Source: 66-474 sp051961995
GTDB taxonomy: Bacteria > Pseudomonadota > Gammaproteobacteria > Xanthomonadales > Rhodanobacteraceae
DNA: 64,000 bases
NCBI GenBank assembly: GCA_051961995.1
Contig: JBQCCR010000040.1
Span: 1-64,000 of the forward strand
Reading direction: 5' to 3'
Both the position numbers and the translations under genes were made by a program. The stretch's first letter is position 1. Every line of letters starts with the position of its first letter. Below are positions 18,979-27,578 of the stretch, piece by piece. Below the pieces are notes generated by a model. The model was not told the origin of the DNA. It did not search any database and saw only the letters and a list, made by a program, of their open reading frames with translations.

Positions 18979-20046
18979 TCAGATCTCCGAATCGGTGATT
19001 TCCTCGACCGGGGCTTCGATCGTACACTCGACCCCCTCGAGCGCAAAGCGCAGCCGGACCAGGCCCGTGATGTCCTGCGCCAGCCCCTCCTCCACCAGCC
19101 GCGAGCCGAAGCCACGCCGGTGCGGCGGTGTGACCGGCGGCCCGCCGCGCTCCTTCCATTCGAAGCGGAAACGCCGTTCCGGCCTGGGCGTGACTTCCCA
19201 GCCGATTTCCACCCGTCCCTTGTCGTTGGACAGCGCACCGTACTTGACCGCGTTGGTGGCCAATTCATGCACGGCCATGGACAGCGCCAGCAGCGCCTTC
19301 GGGCGAAGCTTCAACTCGGCGCCTTCGATCCGGAACCGCGAGGCACCGGCGTAATTGGAATAGGCCGCCAGCGCGCCGATGACCAGCTCGCGCAGATCGC
19401 CACCGCGCCATTGGCCGGAAGTGAGGATGTCGTGCGCCTTGGCCAGGGAAACCAGCCGTGCCTCCAGTGCGTCTCGCGCATCGGCAGTATTGGGACAGCT
19501 GCGCAGCGTCTGCATCGCCATGGACTGCACGATCGCAAGCGTGTTTTTCACCCGATGATTCAGCTCACCGATCAGCAGCGCCTGGCGCTCGGCCGCGCGA
19601 CGCGCATCGGTGTTGTCGCGAAAGATTTTCAGGTAGGCGTCCTCTCCGCCGTTCTCGATCGGGAACATCACCCCCGAGCCCCAGAACCGTGAGCCGTCCT
19701 TGCGCAGGTGCCAGCGCTCACTGGTGGCGCGCCCGTGCTCTTTGGCAAGCCTCATTTCTTGCTCGGACGCAGCCACGGCGCGATCTTCGGGAGTGAAGAA
19801 AATGTCGCCCGGACGGCCGATCACCTCGCTGGCGGCGTATCCCAGCAGGCGCTCGGCGCCACGGTTCCAGCTCGCCACGCGCCCCTCGCCATCCAGCGTG
19901 ATGATCGCGTACTCCTTGACGGCGTCGAGGATGTGCCGCAACCGCGCCTCGTTCTCGCGCAGTGCCGCCCGGGCCCGCCGGGTCTCGATTTCTTCCGCGT
20001 CCGGCGCCATCCCCGCGCCGTGCGGATCGGATGGAATGGTGCTCAC
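18979..20046 (-). CDS. PAS-HWE sensor histidine kinase
   Basis: A 355-residue soluble kinase with no membrane segment. A PAS domain spans roughly residues 35-150 (DAVKEYAIITLDGEGRVASW, then RWHLRKDGSRFWG). It is followed by the HWE/HisKA_2 block GELNHRVKNTLAIVQ with phospho-acceptor His164, and an ATPase N-box HELATNAVKYGALS near 265. I place the start at GTG 20046 because AGGAGG lies eight bases upstream. Upstream residues of the longer ORF are Arg-rich and unlike the family. PAS kinases of this class often sense light or redox state, but no chromophore cysteine motif is obvious. Confidence 0.9.
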   Translation of the reverse strand: MSTIPSDPHGAGMAPDAEEIETRRARAALRENEARLRHILDAVKEYAIITLDGEGRVASWNRGAERLLGYAASEVIGRPGDIFFTPEDRAVAASEQEMRLAKEHGRATSERWHLRKDGSRFWGSGVMFPIENGGEDAYLKIFRDNTDARRAAERQALLIGELNHRVKNTLAIVQSMAMQTLRSCPNTADARDALEARLVSLAKAHDILTSGQWRGGDLRELVIGALAAYSNYAGASRFRIEGAELKLRPKALLALSMAVHELATNAVKYGALSNDKGRVEIGWEVTPRPERRFRFEWKERGGPPVTPPHRRGFGSRLVEEGLAQDITGLVRLRFALEGVECTIEAPVEEITDSEI

Positions 20047-20123
20047 GTGCGATCGCCTCCTGCGCACACGCACACACCGGCGCGGCGGGGTTCGCCGCAA
20101 GCCGACACTACACTATGCGCCAC

Positions 20124-21107
20124 TCAGGGCAAGCGCGCCAGTTTTTCCGAAATCATCACGAAAAAGGCAGGTTGCAGGCAAGCGCGAACCGGCACGGCCC
20201 AAGTGTTTTCACCGGCAAAGGAACGGCACTTCACCGCATCCTTCTCGGTCATCAGCACCGGCAACCCATCGCCGAATGCCAGGTCGGAGGGCGAATAAGC
20301 GTAGTGATCGGCAAACGGATGCTCGATCACCTCGATGCCGTTCCCACGCAGCATCGCGAAGAAACGCGCCGGGTAGCCGATGCCCGCAACGGCGTGCACG
20401 CGCCGGCCGGAAAACGACTCGAGCGTGCGGGTGGAGGCTGGATCGCGCAACGCGAATACGGCTCCGGCTTGCAGATGCATCGGGATTTCGCCGGCCTGCG
20501 GTTCACTGCCATTGCAAACGATGAAATCCATCTCGCTCAATCGCGACAGCGGCTCGCGCATCGGGCCGGCCGGCAGCAGCCGCGCGTTGCCGAACCGGCG
20601 CGCGCCGTCCACGACGCAGATTTCCACGTCCCGCGCCAGCGCATGGTGCTGCAAACCGTCATCGGCAATCACCGCGTCAGTGCCGGCCTTCAGCAGCAGC
20701 CGCGCGGCGCGCGGGCGGTCACGGCCGATCGCAACCGGCGCACCGGTGCGCAGCCTGATCAATGCGGGCTCGTCGCCAACGACGCGCGGATCAGGGTTGT
20801 CGTCCAGCAGCATCGGCGCTTGCGCGCTGCCGCCATAACCGCGACTGACCACGCCCGGCCTGAAGCCGCGCTCGCACAGCGCTTCGACCAGCGCGATCAC
20901 GAGCGGCGTCTTGCCCGCGCCGCCGGCGGTGATGTTGCCGACCACGATCACCGGCACGGGCAGGCGTTCGCTGCGCTTCCACCCGCGCCGGTACAACGCG
21001 CGGCGCACGCGCGTGATGGCGCGATACAAAGCTTCGACCGGCAGTGTCCACCAGGGTGGCGGGCGATCTGCGTACCAGCGTTGTTGCAGGGATTCGCGAA
21101 GTGACAT
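20124..21107 (-). CDS. lpxK: Tetraacyldisaccharide 4'-kinase
   Basis: Phosphorylates lipid A disaccharide at the 4' position at the inner membrane. It has 327 residues, the normal length, with a hydrophobic N-terminal helix region, Walker A GNITAGGAGKT at 58-68, the catalytic-site stretch IADDGLQHHALARDVEI near 144, and LMTEKDAVKC near 290. It is the last gene of the exbB-exbD-msbA-lpxK run, whose products complete and flip lipid A. Confidence 0.95.
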   Translation of the reverse strand: MSLRESLQQRWYADRPPPWWTLPVEALYRAITRVRRALYRRGWKRSERLPVPVIVVGNITAGGAGKTPLVIALVEALCERGFRPGVVSRGYGGSAQAPMLLDDNPDPRVVGDEPALIRLRTGAPVAIGRDRPRAARLLLKAGTDAVIADDGLQHHALARDVEICVVDGARRFGNARLLPAGPMREPLSRLSEMDFIVCNGSEPQAGEIPMHLQAGAVFALRDPASTRTLESFSGRRVHAVAGIGYPARFFAMLRGNGIEVIEHPFADHYAYSPSDLAFGDGLPVLMTEKDAVKCRSFAGENTWAVPVRACLQPAFFVMISEKLARLP

Positions 21108-21115
21108 GGAGGTCC

Positions 21116-21150
21116 GTCATTCCCGCACCAGCGGGAACCCTGTGTCTTTC
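21116..21150. repeat. REP-like element (short form)
   Basis: GTCATTCCCGCACCAGCGGG at the start of the msbA-lpxK gap forms a CCCGC/GCGGG hairpin and shares the GTCATTCC lead with the elements near 582, 28862 and 40376. The following CTGTGTCTTT resembles the CAGTGACTTT tail of those copies. Confidence 0.5.
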
Positions 21151-21216
21151 CTCAACCGGGCAATTCGGATACAAATCCCGCCGATACAGGTTGTGCTCGC
21201 CTTCGCGGGAAACGCC

Positions 21217-22983
21217 CTATTCGGCCACCGCCGCGGAATGATTGTCGTGGAACTGCAACCGGTGCAGTGCCGCATACTGTCCGCCGCGCGCCAGCAGCTC
21301 CTGATGCGTACCCCGCTCCACCACGCGCCCCCCGTCCAGCACGGCGATCTGATCGGCGTGTTCGACCGTGGACAGGCGATGCGCGATCACCAGCGTGGTG
21401 CGTTCGCGCATCAGCCGCATCAATGCTTCCTGGATCAGCCGTTCGGATTCGGTATCCAGTGCGCTGGTGGCCTCGTCGAGGATCAGGATCGGCGCGTTCT
21501 TCAGCAACGCGCGCGCAATCGCGATGCGCTGACGCTGGCCGCCGGAAAACAAGCTGCCGCTGTCGCCGACATTGGTGTGGATGCCCTGCGGCAATTGCGC
21601 GATGAATTCCATTGCATTCGCTGCCTTCGCGGCGGCGACGATCTGCGCTTCGCTGGCGCCTTCCAGCCCGCCATAGGCGATGTTGCGCGCGATGGTGTCG
21701 TTGAACAGCACCACATTCTGCCCGACCCAGGCGATCTGTGCGCGCAGGTTTGACAGCGCGTAATCGTGCAACGGTTTGCCGTCGAGCAGGATCCCGCCGC
21801 CATTGGGCTCGTAGAAGCGCGGCAGCAATCCGACCAGCGAGCTCTTGCCGCTGCCGGAGCGGCCGACCAGCGCGGTGACCTTGCCGGCCGGGCAATGCAG
21901 CTCGATGCCGTTCAACGCCGGCCCGCGTCCGCTGCCGTAGTCGAGGGTCACGTTGCGAAACGCGATTTCTCCGCGTGCACGCGGCACCTGAACCGTGCCG
22001 GCGTCGTGTTCGGGCGTGAGGTCCAGCACCGCGAACAAATCCTGTGCCGCCGCCACGCCACGCTGCATGTTGGCCTGCACCGTGGTGAGGCGTTTCAATG
22101 ACGGCAGGATCGCACCCATCGCCAGCATCAGCGATGTGAAGGTGCCCGGCGTCATGCCCTTGAAGTGGGTGGCGAAGTACACGATCAGCGCCAGCGCGAT
22201 CGCCGCGACCAATTGCACCGTGGAAGTCGCGATGCCGTTGGTGGCCGCGACTTTTAGATTCAGCCGGCGGTTGCGCTCGGTGACGCCTTCGAAGCGCTGG
22301 TCCTCGTACTGCTGGCCGCCGTAGATTTTCACCTCGCGGTGCGCACCGATCACTTCTTCGAGGATGCTGGTGACCGAGCCCATCGAACCCTGGATGCCAT
22401 GGCTGATGCGCCGGTAGCGGCGGCTGACCGCACGCACCAGCAACGCGACCGCCGGCACCATCAGCAACAGCACGAGGGTGAGGCGGGCACTTGCCAGCAG
22501 CATCACCACGATCATGCCGACCACGGTGAGCCCGTCGGTGATCGTGGTTTTCACCGCATCGGTGCACGCGGATGCGACTTGCTCCGAGGTGTAGGTGATG
22601 CGCGCGACCTGATGGCCGGAGGATTCGCGATCAAAGAAACCCGCGGACAGTTTCAGATAATGCCGGAACACCTCGTGCCGGATGCGCTGCACCACGCCGC
22701 GACCGATGTACGCGGTGCCGTAATTCTCGATGTACACCGCGAAGCACCGCACCAGGAAGATCAGGACGATGATGATCGGCATCCAGAAGATCACATCCGG
22801 ATCGCGCGTCACGAACAGGCTGTCCAGCATCGGCTTGATCACTCGCGCGAACAGCGACATCGCGCCTGCATCGCCGATCATGCCGAGCACCGCCGCCAGC
22901 GCAACCCATTTGTACGGCAGCAGATAGCGCAGCAGGCGCCGGTAGGTTGTCCAGGCGGAAACCTCGCGCGTCGCGGCGCTCAC
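21217..22983 (-). CDS. msbA: Lipid A export ATP-binding/permease protein MsbA
   Basis: ABC half-transporter that flips lipid A-core from the inner to the outer leaflet of the inner membrane. It has 588 residues: six transmembrane segments (about 1-320), then an ATPase domain with Walker A VGRSGSGKSS near 378, signature LFSGGQRQR near 480, and Walker B LILDEATSALD near 502. The start is a GTG that overlaps the exbD stop (GTGA). The gene order with exbBD upstream and lpxK downstream supports MsbA over a generic exporter. Confidence 0.95.
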   Translation of the reverse strand: MSAATREVSAWTTYRRLLRYLLPYKWVALAAVLGMIGDAGAMSLFARVIKPMLDSLFVTRDPDVIFWMPIIIVLIFLVRCFAVYIENYGTAYIGRGVVQRIRHEVFRHYLKLSAGFFDRESSGHQVARITYTSEQVASACTDAVKTTITDGLTVVGMIVVMLLASARLTLVLLLMVPAVALLVRAVSRRYRRISHGIQGSMGSVTSILEEVIGAHREVKIYGGQQYEDQRFEGVTERNRRLNLKVAATNGIATSTVQLVAAIALALIVYFATHFKGMTPGTFTSLMLAMGAILPSLKRLTTVQANMQRGVAAAQDLFAVLDLTPEHDAGTVQVPRARGEIAFRNVTLDYGSGRGPALNGIELHCPAGKVTALVGRSGSGKSSLVGLLPRFYEPNGGGILLDGKPLHDYALSNLRAQIAWVGQNVVLFNDTIARNIAYGGLEGASEAQIVAAAKAANAMEFIAQLPQGIHTNVGDSGSLFSGGQRQRIAIARALLKNAPILILDEATSALDTESERLIQEALMRLMRERTTLVIAHRLSTVEHADQIAVLDGGRVVERGTHQELLARGGQYAALHRLQFHDNHSAAVAE

Positions 22984-23408
22984 TGCGCGGAGGTTTCCGA
23001 TTGCGGCGTGGTGGCGATGGACAGATGCGAGAAGCCGAGTTGGCCCAGCGCGTCCATGGCGGTGACCACCGACTGGTGCGGCGTCATGCCATCGGCGCGC
23101 AGCAGCACCGGGCGGTCATGATCGTCACCGGCGATCGCACGGATCGCCTTCTTCAACGCGTCCTCGTCGGTGCCGAGCACCTGGTTGTTGCCGACGAAGA
23201 AATGACCGGAGCGGTCCACCACCAGCACCAGCGTGTTGTCCGCCACCGGTTGAGGTTGGTCGCTGGCCTGCGGCAGGTTCACCTTCAGGTGCCCCTGCTG
23301 AACGAAGGTCGTGGTCAGCACGAAGAACATCAGCAAAGTCAGCAGCACGTCGATCAACGATACGACGTTGATCTCGAATTCGTCTTCGCGGCGGCCGCTG
23401 ATGCGCAT
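22980..23408 (-). CDS. exbD: Biopolymer transport protein ExbD/TolR family
   Basis: A 142-residue inner-membrane protein with one N-terminal membrane helix, INVVSLIDVLLTLLMFFVLT (residues 13-32). Its conserved Asp20 is the proton-path residue of ExbD/TolR/MotB-like stators. A periplasmic domain follows (NTLVLVVDRSGHFFVGNNQ, then ALGQLGFSHLSIAT). With ExbB it forms a proton-driven motor. No TonB is adjacent, and the link to msbA-lpxK is conserved in xanthomonads (family knowledge), so it may energise an envelope process rather than iron uptake. Confidence 0.92.
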   Translation of the reverse strand: MRISGRREDEFEINVVSLIDVLLTLLMFFVLTTTFVQQGHLKVNLPQASDQPQPVADNTLVLVVDRSGHFFVGNNQVLGTDEDALKKAIRAIAGDDHDRPVLLRADGMTPHQSVVTAMDALGQLGFSHLSIATTPQSETSAQ

Positions 23409-23421
23409 CGCGATCCCTCAT

Positions 23422-24114
23422 TCAGCGCGTGGTGGCGCGCGCGGTCGGGCGAGATGGTACTGGCGGGCTCGCCTGCGTGGGCGCCTGGGCGACCTGTGGA
23501 ACCGGTGCGTCATGCAACGCGGAGAGCTCATCCAGCAACGCGGTCGCCTGCTTCTCCATCGCCACCACGTAACCGGCCACGCGCGAACGGAAATAGCGAT
23601 GCAGCACGTAGGCGGGAATCGCCACGACCAGACCGGCCGCGGTGCACACAAGCGCCTCGCCGATGCCGCCGGCCATCTTCATCGGATCGCCCACGCCCGA
23701 CACCATCACCGCCAGGAACATCCGGATCAGGCCGAACACCGTGCCGAGCAGACCCAGCAGCGGACCGATCAGCGCGATCGTTCCAAGCGTGTTGAGGTAA
23801 CGCTCGAGCCGGTGCACCACGTGGCGGCCGGTGTCTTCGATGCGTTCCTTGATGATTTCGCGCGAGCGGTTGCGCACGTCCAGCGCACCGGCCAGCAATT
23901 CGCCGAGCGGGGAGTTCTCGCGCAACACATCGATATGCGCGGGATCGAGCTTGCGGGTGCGAGCCCATCCGCGCACCTGTTCACCCAGGCCCGGTGGCAG
24001 CACGGCCACCCGGCGCAGGGTCCAGAACCGCTCCAGGATGATCGCCAGCGCGATGGCGGAGGCCAGCAGGATCGGTACCATGCCCCAGCCGCCGGCCTTG
24101 ATGATTTCGAACAC
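23422..24114 (-). CDS. exbB: MotA/TolQ/ExbB proton channel family protein
   Basis: A 230-residue inner-membrane protein with three membrane segments: GMVPILLASAIALAIILE near residue 11, IALIGPLLGLLGTVFGLIRM near 115, and EALVCTAAGLVVAIPAYVL near 153. These match TolQ/ExbB. The C-terminal tail is Pro/Thr-rich. The start is taken as GTG 24114, with GAGGTG six bases upstream. The longer ORF upstream runs through a dispersed hairpin repeat and is not family-like. Only 13 bases separate it from exbD. Confidence 0.9.
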   Translation of the reverse strand: MFEIIKAGGWGMVPILLASAIALAIILERFWTLRRVAVLPPGLGEQVRGWARTRKLDPAHIDVLRENSPLGELLAGALDVRNRSREIIKERIEDTGRHVVHRLERYLNTLGTIALIGPLLGLLGTVFGLIRMFLAVMVSGVGDPMKMAGGIGEALVCTAAGLVVAIPAYVLHRYFRSRVAGYVVAMEKQATALLDELSALHDAPVPQVAQAPTQASPPVPSRPTARATTR

Positions 24115-24187
24115 GCGCGCACCTCGCCCAGCAGAAGCCGGGCGAATGATAGCAGCCGTGGGATTGGGGCTTGTGCGCGGGGTCGCA

Positions 24188-24275
24188 GTTGGTTGCCGGT
24201 TGCCGGTCGGCGGTTGCTGGAAAGCCTCGCAACCCCGGCTCTTACCGGCAACTGACAACCAACAACCGACAACCC
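24188..24275. repeat. GGTTGCCGGTTGC-type dispersed hairpin
   Basis: Between exbB and comEC. The left arm has repeated GGTTGCCGGTTGCCGG units and the right arm has CAACCAACAACCGACAACC, with a period of about seven bases. The arms can pair imperfectly. Related sequences occur at 44606-44689, 46098-46126 and 48011-48060. Confidence 0.6.
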
Positions 24276-24280
24276 ACTCC

Positions 24281-26680
24281 TCAATGTTCCCGCCAATACC
24301 GTGCCTGCTTCGACCGCTCCTCCGAAACGATCCGCGGCGGCGCGTCGGCCGGGAAAGCGATCCGCACCGCGCCGGTGTCGGCCGTGGTCGAAAGCGGGAT
24401 ACCCAACTGTTCGTAGCGGGCGACGATGACCGCCGCGGGGTGCCGGAAACGGTTGCGGTAACCGGCGGAAGCGATCGCGAACCGCGGATGCAGCGCGCGC
24501 AGGTAATCCTCGCTGGAAGAGGTCTTGCTGCCGTGGTGCGGCACGACCAGCACCCGCGGCGGGTCGTGGACGCCCGCGCTCGCGACGACCGCCTCCGCGA
24601 TCGCCGGCTCTACCTTTGCAGTCGTGTCCGCCGGCAACAACAGTTCTCCTCCCGCGCCGCTGACCAGCAGCACGCAACCGGCATCGTTGCCGCGTACCTG
24701 CACCGGCGGTTTGGGCGACAGCACGCGAAAGTCCACGCCGTCCCAGGTCCAGTGCTGGCCCGCTTCGCATTGCCGCAAGGGAATGTCGCCGCGATCCGGT
24801 TCGCCGCCCAACGCCGCGGTCGCAGGGAACGCCGCCAGCACCGCGCGCGCGCCACCGGCGTGATCGTTGTCACCATGGCTGATAATCAGGGTGTCCAACC
24901 GCTCCACGCCGATCGCGTGCAGCGCCGGCACCACCGCCGCCTCGCCCAGATCGAAGCCGGAGGGATAGCGCGCGCCGGTGTCGTACAGCAAAGCATGGCC
25001 GCGCGTGCGCACCAGCACCGAAAGGCCCTGCCCCACGTCCACCACCATGGCGGCGAAGTCGCCGTCGCGAAGCGGCGTTGCTCGTGGCCACAGCAACGGC
25101 AGCATCAACAGCGGGGCCAGCGCGCGCGCCGGTACGCCGCGCGGCGCCAGCAGCCAGATCGCGCCGAGGCAAGCCAGCACGAACGCGATCACGTTTGCCT
25201 GTGGAAAGTAATGCAGCGCCGCGGGCCACGCCGCCAGCCGTTGCAGGATCCACCACTGAACATCCGCGAGATGCGCGCAGACGTGCAGCAGCGGAGCGCC
25301 GAGGGATGGAGACGGCAAAAGCAGCGCGCTCGCGAGCAGAGTCAGCGGCACGATCACGAAGCTAATGAACGGCACCGCGATCAGGTTTGCCAGCGGACCG
25401 ACCAGCGATGCCTGGCCGAAGAACCACACGGTCAGCGGCAGCAATGCGAGCGCCATCAGCATCGGTGACAAGCCCAACTCGCGCAGATGCCCGCGCCAGC
25501 CGGTGCCGCGCGCCAGTGTCCAGGCCAGGAACGCGACACCTGCAAACGACAGCCAGAACCCGGCCGCCAACACCGACAGTGGGTCCACGATCAGGATCTC
25601 GCATAAAGCCAGCGCCAGGCCTTCGCCGATGCCACCGCCCCGGCGCAGGATCCGCGAAAGAGAAACCGCGCCGATCATCCACAAGGTACGCGTGGTCGGC
25701 AGGCCGAACCCGGCCAGTGCGCCGTAGGCGATCGCCGCGGGCAACGCGATGCCCGCCTCCGCGACCGGGCGCGGGACGCGCAGGGCCAGTGCGGGAAACA
25801 ACCACCACAGCGCCCGCACCAGCAAGGCGGCAAAGATCGCCGCAAGGCCGACGTGGAAACCGGAGATCGCGATCAAGTGACTCACGCCGGTCGCGCGCAC
25901 GACCTGCCAGTCCGATTCATCGAGCGCGCTCTGGTCGCCCACGCTGAGCGCGCGCAGCAAGCGTGCGGCGTGCGGATCATCCGGCAACATTGCGGCGATT
26001 GCGTTCGAGATGCGGGCGCGCACGCCATCCACGCACGCGGCATGCGAACGCAGCACATTCGCCGCATCTTCGCGCACGTAGCCGGTCGCGACGATGCGTA
26101 GTTGCAGCGCCGAGCGCTCGAAGTCGAGGCCGCCCGGATTGAGCAGGCTGCGCGGACGCTTCAGCCGTACCCGCAGGCGCCAGCGCGAACAGGGCTCGAG
26201 AGCCGGCGCGGCGCCATGGCGTGATGCATACCACGACAACCGCAGATTGCCCCGCAGCGGAATAGCCGCGCCGTCCAACGAAGCCTGCCCCACGTTGAAA
26301 TCGAAACGCGTGGATTCGGCTTGCGCCTGAGGCAGACCTTCGACCATGCCGGCCACGACCAGATCGCGTCCCTCCAACGCGTGAGGCAGGCGCGACTGCA
26401 TGGCCAGGTCTGCGCGCAATGCCGTCCAGCCGAAAGCTGCAATGGCGACCGCCAGCGGGACCAGCACCGTGGCGAGGCACCCGCCTTGGTTGCCCTTTCG
26501 CCTGAAAGCCCAATGGATTCCGGCTATCGCCGGGATGGCGAGAATCAATACGTCGTCGCACCACCGCGGCGGCAATCGCGGCAGTGCCTGCACCAGCAAG
26601 GCGCTGAGCAGCAATGCGATCCCGCAGGCGAGCAGGCCCGGCGGATGGTGTTTCGCGTCGCCCTCCCTGCGCGCGAACAT
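24281..26680 (-). CDS. comEC: DNA internalization/competence protein ComEC/Rec2
   Basis: Inner-membrane channel for single-stranded DNA uptake in natural transformation. It has 799 residues: two N-terminal membrane segments, a DUF4131/OB-like region (about 90-210), the Competence domain with ATGVSHLIAISGFHVGLAA near 262 and many membrane helices, then a C-terminal metallo-beta-lactamase domain with HGDNDHAGG near 630 and PHHGSKTSS near 725. Its start lies seven bases from the lolD stop. Other competence genes are not in the window. Confidence 0.94.
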   Translation of the reverse strand: MFARREGDAKHHPPGLLACGIALLLSALLVQALPRLPPRWCDDVLILAIPAIAGIHWAFRRKGNQGGCLATVLVPLAVAIAAFGWTALRADLAMQSRLPHALEGRDLVVAGMVEGLPQAQAESTRFDFNVGQASLDGAAIPLRGNLRLSWYASRHGAAPALEPCSRWRLRVRLKRPRSLLNPGGLDFERSALQLRIVATGYVREDAANVLRSHAACVDGVRARISNAIAAMLPDDPHAARLLRALSVGDQSALDESDWQVVRATGVSHLIAISGFHVGLAAIFAALLVRALWWLFPALALRVPRPVAEAGIALPAAIAYGALAGFGLPTTRTLWMIGAVSLSRILRRGGGIGEGLALALCEILIVDPLSVLAAGFWLSFAGVAFLAWTLARGTGWRGHLRELGLSPMLMALALLPLTVWFFGQASLVGPLANLIAVPFISFVIVPLTLLASALLLPSPSLGAPLLHVCAHLADVQWWILQRLAAWPAALHYFPQANVIAFVLACLGAIWLLAPRGVPARALAPLLMLPLLWPRATPLRDGDFAAMVVDVGQGLSVLVRTRGHALLYDTGARYPSGFDLGEAAVVPALHAIGVERLDTLIISHGDNDHAGGARAVLAAFPATAALGGEPDRGDIPLRQCEAGQHWTWDGVDFRVLSPKPPVQVRGNDAGCVLLVSGAGGELLLPADTTAKVEPAIAEAVVASAGVHDPPRVLVVPHHGSKTSSSEDYLRALHPRFAIASAGYRNRFRHPAAVIVARYEQLGIPLSTTADTGAVRIAFPADAPPRIVSEERSKQARYWREH

Positions 26681-26686
26681 GCTGCC

Positions 26687-27394
26687 TCAGCTATCGGCCA
26701 CGAAGGGCCGGAGTTTGCCGTCCACCAGTTCGAGCACGCGATCCATGCGCGACGCGAGATGCGGATCGTGCGTGACCAGCACGAAGCTGGTGCCGATCTC
26801 GCGGTTGAGCTCCAGCATCAATTCATAGACTGCGGCGGCGTTCTTGCCGTCCAGGTTGCCGGTCGGTTCGTCGCCCAGCACGCACGCCGGCCGCGTCACC
26901 AGTGCGCGCGCAACCGCGCAGCGCTGGCGCTCGCCACCGGAAAGTTCGCTGGGCTTGTGTTCCAGCCGTGCGCCCAGGCCCACGCGCTGCAACAATTCCT
27001 TCGCATGTTGGCGCGCTTCGCTGATCGCGGTGCCGCGAATCAGCAGCGGCATCGCCACGTTTTCGACGGCGGTGAATTCGGGCAGCAGATGATGGAACTG
27101 GTAGACGAAGCCGAGCGAGCGGTTGCGCACGCGGCCGCGCTCCGCATCCGACAGTTTCGACAATACGCGGCCGTCGACCTCGATCCCGCCGGCGCTGGGC
27201 GTATCCAGCCCGCCGACGATATGCAGCAGCGTGCTCTTGCCCGAACCTGATGCGCCGACGATCGCCAGCGTCTCGCTGCGCTTCAATTCGAAGCTCGCAT
27301 CCACCAGCACTTCGGTGCGCAGCGAACCTTCCTTGTAGGTTTTGGCGATGCCGTGGGCGCGCAGCACGACGTGGTTAGGCGTGTGTTCCCCCAT
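26687..27394 (-). CDS. lolD: Lipoprotein-releasing system ATP-binding protein LolD
   Basis: ATPase of the Lol complex that extracts outer-membrane lipoproteins from the inner membrane and passes them to LolA. It has 235 residues, with Walker A GASGSGKST at 47-55, signature LSGGERQR near 147 and Walker B ACVLGDEPTGNLD near 165. The ATG at 27394 gives the expected length. A longer in-frame ORF runs into the repeat upstream and is rejected. It lies 183 bases downstream of the lolC/E-like permease with a large inverted repeat between. Confidence 0.95.
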   Translation of the reverse strand: MGEHTPNHVVLRAHGIAKTYKEGSLRTEVLVDASFELKRSETLAIVGASGSGKSTLLHIVGGLDTPSAGGIEVDGRVLSKLSDAERGRVRNRSLGFVYQFHHLLPEFTAVENVAMPLLIRGTAISEARQHAKELLQRVGLGARLEHKPSELSGGERQRCAVARALVTRPACVLGDEPTGNLDGKNAAAVYELMLELNREIGTSFVLVTHDPHLASRMDRVLELVDGKLRPFVADS

Positions 27395-27410
27395 TACGGC
27401 ATCCTCTGCT

Positions 27411-27578
27411 GGCCGCTTCGCAAAGCGTCGCGAGTGATTAAGCCGCCATCCATGGCAAGAGAGCTCCATGGTTGCGCGTCGCCGGAGCGCAGGAAGCGGA
27501 GTGTACACGTCAGTACATGAGCATTCCGGGCACCGCCGGCGCGCAAGATGCCGAGCGCAGCAGCTTTGCGAAGTGGCC
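27411..27578. repeat. Large inverted repeat between lolC/E and lolD
   Basis: GGCCGCTTCGCAAAGC at 27411-27426 is matched 15 of 16 by the complement of GCTTTGCGAAGTGGCC at 27563-27578. Inside are the short palindromic stretches CCATGG...CCATGG and GTAC...GTAC. It occupies the whole spacer of two genes that should be co-expressed. It has no coding potential that I trust. Confidence 0.6.

Noticed and set aside
23831..25468. Plus-strand ORF opposite exbB and comEC
   Set aside because: It crosses two real genes and a repeat; its residues have no recognisable pattern.
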